Below, piece after piece: positions 1 through 8,336 of a DNA stretch of 64,000 nt. Where the stretch lies: NCBI RefSeq assembly GCF_003312875.1, contig NZ_CP015163.1, positions 2,604,001 to 2,668,000 on the forward strand. The letters are read 5' to 3'. Numbering within the stretch: the stretch's first letter is position 1; each line of letters begins with the position of its first letter. This DNA comes from Amycolatopsis albispora. Lineage in GTDB: Bacteria; Actinomycetota; Actinomycetes; Mycobacteriales; Pseudonocardiaceae. The notes under the pieces are model-generated. The model was given only the letters and a program-made list of their open reading frames with translations. It had not been told where the DNA came from and did no database searches. The position numbers were made by a program, and so were the translations under genes.

Positions 1-58
1 TCATGCATCCGTGATGCCCCGCGCCCGGGATCACCCGTTTGCCGTGGGCGGATTCGCC

Positions 59-1465
<1,407 letters not shown>

Positions 1466-1604
1466 GATGGGGGTCCTCTCCGGGAAAGCGGCGGGCGGGT
1501 GCACCACCAACCGTAGTCACCACCGCCGCCGGTGCCGGAACCAGTGTGCACGGACGATTTTCCCGGCCCTGGCTTCGCCGATCCGGTTGCGGCAGGATGC
1601 TCGC

Positions 1605-2009
1605 ATGCCGGTCCGAGTTGGCGGTACCCGTGGCGTTTCCGTGCTGAACATCGTGTTGTGGATCGTGCAGGTGCTGCTCGCCGCCGAGTTCCTCTACAGC
1701 GCCTACCTGCTCTTCGCCGGCGGGCACACCGAGCGGACCTTCGAGCAGATCGGGCTGGGCCAGTGGCTGCGTCACACCACCGGCGTGCTGGAGGCAGCCG
1801 GGGCGATCGGCCTGCTGATCCCCGGGCTCACCGCGCTGGCCGCGCTCGGCCTGGCCGCGGTGATGGTCGGCGCGAGCGCCACCGAACTGTTCATCCTGGA
1901 CAACGGCAGCGCGACCCTGCCGCTGATCCTGCTGGTGGTGTCGCTGGCCGTGGCCGTCCTGCGGCGTGACGAGCTGACCGCGCTGCTCGGCCGCGTCAGG
2001 CGCCGCTGA
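1605..2009 (+). CDS. DoxX-like small membrane protein
   Basis: A protein of 134 residues made almost entirely of four hydrophobic helices. The arrangement fits the DoxX/DoxD-like family (ending in a short basic tail, RRR), whose members are inner-membrane proteins of mostly unknown role, sometimes linked to redox balance. ATG 1605 has GGCAGGA seven bases upstream; GTG 1641 is an alternative. The gene runs away from the kinase and converges on the exporter gene downstream, whose stop lies inside its last codons. The family assignment rests on helix pattern and composition only. Confidence 0.7.
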   Translation: MPVRVGGTRGVSVLNIVLWIVQVLLAAEFLYSAYLLFAGGHTERTFEQIGLGQWLRHTTGVLEAAGAIGLLIPGLTALAALGLAAVMVGASATELFILDNGSATLPLILLVVSLAVAVLRRDELTALLGRVRRR

Positions 2010-2604
2010 CCAGCACCACGCCGAAGGTGACCATGGTCGCCGCGACCAGGCCGTCGAGCACCCGCCACGACGACGGCCGCGCGAAGAACCCGGTGAGCAG
2101 GCGCGCGCCGAACCCGAGCGCGGTGAACCAGCACAGGCTCGCCACCACCGCGCCGAGGCCGAACGCCCAGCGCAGGTCGCCCTTCGCCGCGGCCACGGAC
2201 CCGAGCAGCAGCACGGTGTCCAGGTAGACGTGCGGGTTGAGCCAGGTCATCGCCAGGCAGGTGAGCACCGCGCGCCGCGGTGAGCCGGGGCCGAGGTCCA
2301 CCTGCATCGCCGACGGCCGGAACACCCGGCGCGCGGCGAGCGCGCCGTAGCAGAGCAGGAAGGCGCCGCCGACCAGGCCGACCGCGGTGACCGCGCCCGG
2401 CCAGGCCGCCACCACGGCGCCGACCCCGGCCACGCCGAGCGCGATCAGCACCGCGTCGGACAGCGCGCAGATGGCCACCACGGCGAGCACGCCGTCGCGC
2501 CGGATGCCCTGGCGCAGCACGAACGCGTTCTGCGCGCCGATGGCGACGATCAGCGAGAGGCCGGTGCCGAAACCGGCGGCCGCGGCGAGCAGGAGGTTTC
2601 CCAT
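1996..2604 (-). CDS. LysE/ArgO-family amino-acid exporter
   Basis: A membrane protein of 202 residues with about six helices. The N-terminal GAQNAFVLRQG segment and the central TWLNPHVYLDT segment are typical of the LysE/ArgO family, which exports basic amino acids such as lysine and arginine. It is divergent from a LysG/ArgP-type activator gene at 2671, the classical arrangement, so I infer that the activator senses basic amino acids and turns this gene on. The ATG at 2604 starts right at the first helix. The length matches the family. The exact substrate cannot be read from the sequence. Confidence 0.9.
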   Translation of the reverse strand: MGNLLLAAAAGFGTGLSLIVAIGAQNAFVLRQGIRRDGVLAVVAICALSDAVLIALGVAGVGAVVAAWPGAVTAVGLVGGAFLLCYGALAARRVFRPSAMQVDLGPGSPRRAVLTCLAMTWLNPHVYLDTVLLLGSVAAAKGDLRWAFGLGAVVASLCWFTALGFGARLLTGFFARPSSWRVLDGLVAATMVTFGVVLVSGA

Positions 2605-2670
2605 GCGATCGAGGCTACGAACCGGAGAGTCAACAGTACAGCTCAAGATTCTTACGTAACATTAGCGCTC
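2605..2670. promoter_or_regulatory. Divergent promoter of the exporter and its regulator
   Basis: A 66-base stretch between two divergent genes, clearly richer in A+T than its surroundings. It contains the perfect 8-base palindrome TTACGTAA at 2652-2659, extended to GTTACGTAAG with one mismatch-free pair on each side. LysR-type regulators bind interrupted palindromes in such spacers, so this is a likely part of the operator. No ribosome-binding site is visible before the regulator start, which may therefore be leaderless. Confidence 0.5.
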
Positions 2671-3573
2671 GTGATGATGACCGAACTGCCGCTCGACCAG
2701 GTGCGCACGCTGCTCGCGGTGGTCGACGAGGGCACCTTCGACGCCGCCGCGGCCGCACTGCACGTGACCCCGTCGGCGGTCAGCCAGCGGGTCAAAGCGC
2801 TCGAGCAGCGCACCGGCCGGGTGCTGCTGCTGCGCACGAAACCGGTGCGTGCCACCGAATCCGGCGAGGTGGTGGTCCGGTTCGCGCGGCAGCTGGCCCG
2901 GCTCGAACTCGACGCGCGCGCCGAGCTGGGCATGGCCGACACCGGCGAACCGGCCCGGCTATCCATCGCGGTCAACGCCGACTCGCTGGCCACCTGGTTC
3001 CTGCCCGCGCTGGCCGGCGTGCCCGAGGACCTGCGGATCTCGTTCGAACTGCATCGCGAGGACCAGGACCACACCACGGCGCTGCTGCGGGAGGGCGTGG
3101 TGATGGCGGCGGTGACGTCGTCGCCCGATCCGGTCGCCGGCTGCTCGGTGCGCGGCCTCGGCAAGATGCGGTACCTGCCGATGGCGAACCCGGAGTTCGC
3201 CGCCCGCCACCTCGGCGACGGCCCGCTGCGGCAGTCGCTGCCGGACGCGCCGGTGGTGTTGTTCGACCGGCGGGACGACCTGCAGGACCGGCTCACCCGC
3301 AAGCTGACCCGCGGCCGGGGCGCCGGTTCGCGGCGGCACTACGTGCCTTCGTCGGAGGCCTTCGTCGAGGCGGTGGCCGCCGGGCTGGGCTGGGGCATGG
3401 TGCCGGTCGCGCAGGCCGGGCCGTACCTGCGTGCCGGGACGCTGGCCGATCTCGCGCCGGAGCAGGCGATCGACGTGCCGTTGTACTGGCAGCAGTGGAA
3501 ACTCGACTCCCCCGCACTGGCGGCCACCGCCGACGCGGTCGCCACCGCGGCGGCCGCGGCACTGACCCGATGA
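2671..3573 (+). CDS. LysR-family activator, LysG/ArgP-like
   Basis: A regulator of about 300 residues. The N-terminal winged helix-turn-helix (about residues 7-66, with AAAALHVTPSAVSQRVKALE) is followed by a periplasmic-binding-protein-like effector domain. The HTH and the adjacent FARQLARLELDARAELG linker resemble LysG and ArgP, which activate lysE or argO when lysine or arginine is plentiful. It is divergent from such an exporter gene. Starts GTG 2671, ATG 2674 and ATG 2677 are all possible; none has a Shine-Dalgarno sequence, so the third may be used on a leaderless transcript. It ends two bases from a converging gene. Confidence 0.9.
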   Translation: MMMTELPLDQVRTLLAVVDEGTFDAAAAALHVTPSAVSQRVKALEQRTGRVLLLRTKPVRATESGEVVVRFARQLARLELDARAELGMADTGEPARLSIAVNADSLATWFLPALAGVPEDLRISFELHREDQDHTTALLREGVVMAAVTSSPDPVAGCSVRGLGKMRYLPMANPEFAARHLGDGPLRQSLPDAPVVLFDRRDDLQDRLTRKLTRGRGAGSRRHYVPSSEAFVEAVAAGLGWGMVPVAQAGPYLRAGTLADLAPEQAIDVPLYWQQWKLDSPALAATADAVATAAAAALTR

Positions 3574-3574
3574 G

Positions 3575-4003
3575 TCAGAACCGCCACCTGGTCGGCGAGG
3601 CCAGTTCCGGCCCCCAGCCGAAAACCACCTCGGGCACCACGTGGAAGGCGGGCCCGCCGGTCCCCGACGCGTCCACCACCGTGCCGTCTTCGCGGGGTGA
3701 GATCGGATAGTCGTACTTGGGGCCGTAGACCGCGCACATCTCGCGCAGGGTCTCGGCGTCGTGCCCCATCCTGGCCGCGCCTTCGACGATCACCACCTCC
3801 TGTCCGCTCTCCAGGTGCAGCCACACTCCCCACACCGGACGGCAGTGCGGGCGCCCGCCGGGGCGGGTGGTGGCGCCCCAGTAGTCGCGGGCGCCGGCGA
3901 GCCGGCGGCGCGCCCACTCCCACGGCAGCAACTCCCCCGGCGGTGCCGGTTCGCCGGACATGAGCGGAGCGGAGCCACGGGGTGCACCCAGCGCCGGAAC
4001 CAT
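3575..4003 (-). pseudogene. PPOX-class FMN-binding split-barrel protein, internally deleted
   Basis: A 142-residue reading frame of the pyridoxamine-5-phosphate-oxidase-like split-barrel class. The N-terminal part (RDYWGATTRPGGRPHCRPVWGVW) and the C-terminal part (VPEVVFGWGPE, then a final RWRF) are both recognisable. In the family the first block is followed by a strand with a YFSTG-like motif, an R-K-A-R-N helix and a VVVHLESG strand. Here PVWGVW is joined directly to LHLESGQ at about 3820, so roughly 25 residues appear to be missing while the frame is kept. ATG 4003 has GAAGG six bases upstream. I call it a probable in-frame deletion derivative, likely without cofactor binding; a divergent short family cannot be excluded. 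Confidence 0.55.
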
Positions 4004-4199
4004 GACCCGCCTTCGTGCATGAGCCACTCCCGGTGAAGAGCTCCACCGGGCGGAGCAACCCCCTTGGGGCCGGCAGCATTCCTGATGGTTTCGGTCTCGA
4101 TCACCAGAACGATTCAGTGGGACCCGAACGCACTATTGACGCGGTTGGTTACTTGTTGTTGGCTCGTGTTTGGTTTTGTTGACTGCGGAAGGGGTCTTG

Positions 4200-5447
4200 A
4201 TGATTCCGGCGAGACGCACACTGACCAAACTGACCACACTGGTCGCCACCGGAGCTGCGGCGGCCGCGCTGGCGAGCCCGGTCCAGGCGGCCGAACCGGC
4301 GCCGACCCCGGCGCTGGGCTGGAACTCCTGGAACACCTTCGGCTGCGACATCAACGAGCAGCTGATCCGCGACACCGCGGACGCGATGGTCTCCTCCGGC
4401 ATGGCCGCCGCCGGTTACGAGTACGTGGTGATCGACGACTGCTGGTTCGATCCCCAGCGCGCCGCGGACGGTTCGCTGCGGGCCCATCCCGAGCGCTTTC
4501 CCAGTGGTATCAAGGCACTCGCCGACTACGTGCACGGCAAGGGCCTGAAGTTCGGCATCTACCAGGTGCCCACCGAGCTGACCTGCGCGCAGCGCGGCGG
4601 CGCCTATCCCGGCGCGACCGGCAGCCTCGGCCACGAAGCGCAGGACGCGCGCACCTTCGCCGACTGGGGCGTGGACTACCTGAAGTACGACTGGTGCTCA
4701 CCGGAAGGCACGCTCGAGGACCAGATCGACGCGTTCACCCTGATGCGCGACGCGTTGCGCGACACCGGCCGCGAAATCCTGTACAGCATCAACGCCAACA
4801 GCTACCACCCCGACAAGAACGGCGCGAAGTACGACTGGTCGCACATCGCCGACCAGTGGCGCACCACCGAGGACATCAAGCCGGTGTGGCGCACCGGGAA
4901 TCCCAACACCTACCCGATGGGCGTCACCGACATCATCGACGTCACCGAGCCGCTGCGCGACTGGGCGGGCCCCGGCCACTGGAACGACCCGGACATGCTC
5001 GAAGTGGGCGTGTACCACGTCGAAGGCTTCCCCGGCCTGACCGACACCGAAGCCGCCGCGCACTTCAGCATGTGGGCGATGCTGGCCGCGCCGATGATCG
5101 CGGGCAACGACCTGCGGTCCATTCCGGACGGTGTGCACGGCATCCTGACCAATCGCGCGGTGCTCGCGGTGAACCAGGACCCGCTGGGCGTGGCCGCCGA
5201 CCGCGTCCGCGACGACGGTGACCTGGAGGTGTGGGCCAAGCCGCTCGCCGGTGGCGAGGTGGCGGTGGCCCTGTTCAACCGCTCGGAAACCGCCGCGAAG
5301 ATCACCACCACGGCCAAGGAGGTCGGCGCGCCCGGCAAGCGGCACCGGGTGACCGACCTGTGGAGCGGCCGGAAATGGCTCAGCCACGGCGAAATCTCCG
5401 CCGACGCACCGTCACACGGGGTGCGCCTGCTCCGGCTCGGCCGCTAG
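4200..5447 (+). CDS. Secreted GH27 alpha-galactosidase
   Basis: A protein of 415 residues. A signal peptide (basic start, Ala-rich core, likely cut after PVQA near residue 31) precedes a family GH27 catalytic barrel that opens with the signature ALGWNSWNTFGC. The nucleophile is the Asp of YLKYDWC (residue 164), and the acid/base lies in WNDPDM (residues 262-266). Substrate-facing residues such as DDCW are present. The C-terminal beta domain ends in VRLLRLG. No carbohydrate-binding module follows. ATG 4200 has GGAAGGGG at 4187-4194. The 170 bases upstream are A+T-rich with TTGACG at 4136-4141 as a possible -35 box. It should release terminal alpha-galactose from plant oligosaccharides outside the cell. 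Confidence 0.95.
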   Translation: MIPARRTLTKLTTLVATGAAAAALASPVQAAEPAPTPALGWNSWNTFGCDINEQLIRDTADAMVSSGMAAAGYEYVVIDDCWFDPQRAADGSLRAHPERFPSGIKALADYVHGKGLKFGIYQVPTELTCAQRGGAYPGATGSLGHEAQDARTFADWGVDYLKYDWCSPEGTLEDQIDAFTLMRDALRDTGREILYSINANSYHPDKNGAKYDWSHIADQWRTTEDIKPVWRTGNPNTYPMGVTDIIDVTEPLRDWAGPGHWNDPDMLEVGVYHVEGFPGLTDTEAAAHFSMWAMLAAPMIAGNDLRSIPDGVHGILTNRAVLAVNQDPLGVAADRVRDDGDLEVWAKPLAGGEVAVALFNRSETAAKITTTAKEVGAPGKRHRVTDLWSGRKWLSHGEISADAPSHGVRLLRLGR

Positions 5448-5891
5448 GGCTCCGGCCACGCGTTCCAGGCCGTCCCTGATCAGGCGGCCGTACGCGTCGT
5501 CGCCGAGTGCGCCGATCGTGGCCCGCGCGCGCCGAAGGTGTTCGCGGGCCAGGTCCAGCTCGCCGAGCTTGCGGTAGCACTCGCTCAGGTTCAGGTGCAG
5601 CGACGGGAACAAGCCGGCTGCCGGAAGCGCCACCCCGGCTTCCGCCAGCCGGTCGTCGGTGAGCAGGGCGGCGGCGGTCAGCGCACGCTGGTCCCAGGCC
5701 AGTTCCTCGCGCACGTCGTCCTGCACGTCGGCCATCGCGTGCGCGAGCGTGCACCGGTGCAGCGGATCGCCGGCATCGCCGCCGATCTGCGCCCAGATCT
5801 CGGCGAACACCGCGCGAGCGGCCTCCCGTTCGCCCTGGTGGGCGCGCCGCACCGCCTCGCCGATCCGGACGATCGTCGGGTCCGTGCTCAT
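5412..5891 (-). CDS. TPR-like helical protein, function unknown
   Basis: A protein of 159 residues, predicted to be all helical. It has a tetratricopeptide-like segment, SLHLNLSECYRKLGELDLAREHLRRAR, in the second half and a REAARAVFAEIWAQIG helix in the first half. Small proteins of this type are widespread in actinomycetes and have no established role. ATG 5891 has GGAGGGG close upstream. The 3' end overlaps the alpha-galactosidase gene by 36 bases on the opposite strand, so the two genes converge without a visible terminator. Confidence 0.75.
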   Translation of the reverse strand: MSTDPTIVRIGEAVRRAHQGEREAARAVFAEIWAQIGGDAGDPLHRCTLAHAMADVQDDVREELAWDQRALTAAALLTDDRLAEAGVALPAAGLFPSLHLNLSECYRKLGELDLAREHLRRARATIGALGDDAYGRLIRDGLERVAGALAAEPEQAHPV

Positions 5892-6007
5892 CGGGCCCCT
5901 CCTTCGCACCGGGAACCGCCAGTGTGCCGGATTTTCGCGGCCGGAACGAACGACCGCGGCGGGTGTCCGTTTTTCCCTGTGCAGACCCGCACGATCTGGA
6001 GGGCAGA

Positions 6008-6676
6008 ATGCGACACACCCGGCGAACAACGCGGTTCCGCTCGCGCACGCTGGCCATCACGATCGCGGTGGTCACGCTGGCCGCGCTGGTGCCCGTGGTG
6101 CTTTCACTGCGGAACTCCGACCACCCGGCGAACACGGCGAACGCGGTCACCGCGCCAGGTCAGCTCAACGCCGCCCAGGAGGCGGGCGTCGCCGGTCCGG
6201 TCACCGAACTGGACCGGACCTTCCTGGTCAAGGTGCGCCAGGCCGGGCTGTGGGAGATCCCGGCGGGCAGGCTCGCGCAGGCCAACGGCTCCAGCGAAGC
6301 GGTCAAGCGCGCCGGTCACCACCTGCTGGACGGACACTCCCGGTTGGACCAGCTGGTCCGCGAAGACGCCGAGATCCTCGGTGTCGAGCTGCCCGACGAG
6401 GCCACCGAGGAACAACAGCAGTGGGTCGACCAGCTCACCGGCCTGCGCGGTGAGGAGTTCGACCGGTTCTTCGCGAACGTGCTGCGTTCCTCACACGGCA
6501 AGATCTTCGCCACCATCGGCGAGGTCCGCGCCGGCACGCAGAACGACCTGATCCGGCGGCACGCGCGGGAGGCGAACCAGACCGTGCTCGACCACATGGA
6601 GGTGCTCGAGGACACCGGCCTGGTCACCGCCGAAACGCTGGCCGAGGTGGAAACCGCTGTGACACCACCGAAGTGA
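6008..6676 (+). CDS. DUF4142 exported helical protein
   Basis: A protein of 222 residues. After a basic start, a membrane helix or uncleaved signal (about residues 14-34) leads into a four-helix domain of the DUF4142 type (LDRTFLVKVRQAGLWEIPAGRLAQ... HHLLDGHSRLDQLV...). Members are exported and have been proposed to resemble ferritin-like bundles, but no function is proven. ATG 6008 has GGAGGG at 5998-6003. It is divergent from the TPR-like gene and converges with the NmrA-like gene four bases after its stop. Confidence 0.85.
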   Translation: MRHTRRTTRFRSRTLAITIAVVTLAALVPVVLSLRNSDHPANTANAVTAPGQLNAAQEAGVAGPVTELDRTFLVKVRQAGLWEIPAGRLAQANGSSEAVKRAGHHLLDGHSRLDQLVREDAEILGVELPDEATEEQQQWVDQLTGLRGEEFDRFFANVLRSSHGKIFATIGEVRAGTQNDLIRRHAREANQTVLDHMEVLEDTGLVTAETLAEVETAVTPPK

Positions 6677-6679
6677 GTG

Positions 6680-7501
6680 TCACCGGAAGGCGGCGGCGTG
6701 CTCGGTGGCCCACGTGCGGAAGGTGCGCGCGGGCTTGCCGAGCAGCCGCGCCACGGTGCCGGTCACCCGTTCCGGTATCTCCACAAAGGACCGCCACGCG
6801 GCCAGCCTGGCCTCGGCGAAGGCGCGGTCGCCCCAGATCTCGGTGAACCGCTCCAGCGCGATCTCCGGCGCCAGCTCCCGCCACCGCACCTCACGCCCGA
6901 CCACCTCGCCGATGGTCCGGACCAGTTCGGCCTGCGGAACGGACTCGGGCCCGGTCAGCACGTACTTGCCGCCGTGGTGCCCGGTCGTGGTGAGCACGTG
7001 CGCGGCGACCTCGGCGATGTCCCGTTCGTGGAGCAGCGAACGCGACGCCTGGCCGTAGGGCAGTTCCACCACGCCACGCCGGATCTGCGGCGCCCAGGCC
7101 AGGGTGTTGGCAGCGAAGTCGATGGCACGTAGAAAGGTCCAGTCCAGTCCGGTGCCGCGGAGCTGCCGCTCGATCTCCTGGTGGAAGCTCGACGGCGGCT
7201 CGCCGTCGGCCAGGTCGGGCACGTCCGCGGACAGGTAGACCACCTGCCTGGCGTGCTCGGCGATCAGCTCGACCACCCGCGGCTCGACCGGAATGCCCGG
7301 CCACACCAGGAAAACCCGGTCCACCCCGGCCAGCGCGGGCACCAGGGTGTCCGGGTGGGAAAGATCACCGGCCACGCCGCCGGGCAGTCCGCGCGGATCG
7401 CGCGCGAACGCCCTGACGGCGGCGCCGGTGTCACTCAACGCGGCGAGCACCTGCCCGCCGACTCTGCCGGTCGCGCCGGTCACCAGGATCGTCTTCCGCA
7501 C
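6680..7501 (-). CDS. NmrA-like NAD(P)-binding protein
   Basis: A protein of 273 residues with a Rossmann fold of the atypical short-chain-dehydrogenase class. The nucleotide-binding GATGRVGGQ motif is at residues 9-17. The catalytic Tyr-x-x-x-Lys of true dehydrogenases is not in its usual place, as expected for NmrA/HSCARG-like proteins and related NAD(P)H-binding quinone oxidoreductases. The body has WTFLRAIDFAANTL and a C-terminal helical lid. The start is GTG 7501 with only a weak upstream site. It may sense the NAD(P)H state or reduce a small substrate; context does not decide. Confidence 0.85.
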   Translation of the reverse strand: MRKTILVTGATGRVGGQVLAALSDTGAAVRAFARDPRGLPGGVAGDLSHPDTLVPALAGVDRVFLVWPGIPVEPRVVELIAEHARQVVYLSADVPDLADGEPPSSFHQEIERQLRGTGLDWTFLRAIDFAANTLAWAPQIRRGVVELPYGQASRSLLHERDIAEVAAHVLTTTGHHGGKYVLTGPESVPQAELVRTIGEVVGREVRWRELAPEIALERFTEIWGDRAFAEARLAAWRSFVEIPERVTGTVARLLGKPARTFRTWATEHAAAFR

Positions 7502-7548
7502 CCGCGCGACGGTAGAACCTCGAGCTGGCTCGAGGTCAACACCCCGGC

Positions 7549-8250
7549 TCAGATCAGGCCGAGGCGAAGTGCGTGCGCCACCGCGTGCGTGCGGTTGCGC
7601 AGGTCGAGGCGGGTCAGCAGGCCGTGCAGGATGTTCTTCACCGTGCGCTCCGAATACGCCATCTCGGCGGCGATCTCCGCGGTGTCACGGCCTTCGGCGA
7701 GCAGGCGCAGCACGTCGGTCTCCCGGCGGGACAGCCCGCTCAGCGTCAGGTCACGCGGCTCCAGCACCTCGCGCTGCAGGCGCGTCACCCCTTTGAGCAG
7801 CTCCCCGAGTTGCTCGGCGGGCAGCGCCCCACGGCCCTGGTAGGCGTCGTTGATCGCGTGCAGCAGCCGCGCGGTGGTCGCTTCCTTCCTGGGCAGCAGC
7901 ACCGCCAGGCCGTGCTCGACCGCGGTCAGCAGCTCGGCGGGACGGGGATCGTCGGCGACCAGCACCACCCGCGCTTCCGGGTTGATCCCGGCGAGCACCT
8001 CGTGCAGCTTCCTGGTGCCGTCGGGCACCGCGACCACGACGTCAGCTCTGCTGTCTCTGCCGTCTCGGTTGTCCACCAGGTGGACACCGGGCTTGCTCTT
8101 CAGCTCGCCGGAAACCCCGGCGAGGACAAACGGATCCGCGGCCAGCACCGCCACCCGCACCGCCGACGGGACCGCGCGCAGCGCCGGTTTTCCCGGTGGA
8201 GCGGGGATTCGGCTGGTGGGCAAACTCGTGGACAAACTCGAGGTCACCAC
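7549..8250 (-). CDS. LuxR/NarL-type transcriptional regulator
   Basis: A regulator of about 233 residues. The N-terminal part (VRVAVLAADPFVLAGV ... ARVVLVADDP) has the fold pattern of a receiver domain but lacks the usual acidic pair and clear phosphorylatable Asp, so it is probably an atypical receiver. The C-terminal LuxR HTH (LSRRETDVLRLLAEGRDTAEIAAEM, then SERTVKNILHGLLTRL) is complete. The start is uncertain: GTG 8250 is the earliest one outside the repeated motif in the spacer. It is divergent from an XRE-NB-ARC gene, so the two may regulate each other. Confidence 0.8.
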   Translation of the reverse strand: MVTSSLSTSLPTSRIPAPPGKPALRAVPSAVRVAVLAADPFVLAGVSGELKSKPGVHLVDNRDGRDSRADVVVAVPDGTRKLHEVLAGINPEARVVLVADDPRPAELLTAVEHGLAVLLPRKEATTARLLHAINDAYQGRGALPAEQLGELLKGVTRLQREVLEPRDLTLSGLSRRETDVLRLLAEGRDTAEIAAEMAYSERTVKNILHGLLTRLDLRNRTHAVAHALRLGLI

Positions 8251-8258
8251 CGCAGTCA

Positions 8259-8327
8259 ACCGGCTAGCACACCGGCAGACCAGGCGGAACAACCGGCAGC
8301 TTTTCGCGCCCGGCAATTCTGCCGGTT
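8259..8327. promoter_or_regulatory. Repeated AACCGGCAG operator-like motif
   Basis: In the spacer between two divergent regulators, ACCGGC-type sites occur four times: AACCGGCTAG at 8259, CACCGGCAG at 8270, AACCGGCAG at 8291-8299, and the exact inverse CTGCCGGTT at 8319-8327. The last also forms the hairpin-like palindrome CCGGCA-ATTC-TGCCGG at 8310-8325. Repeated, partly inverted sites of this kind suit binding of a multimeric regulator such as one of the two neighbours. Seen directly; the binding protein is inferred. Confidence 0.5.
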
Positions 8328-8336
8328 AAATGGACC

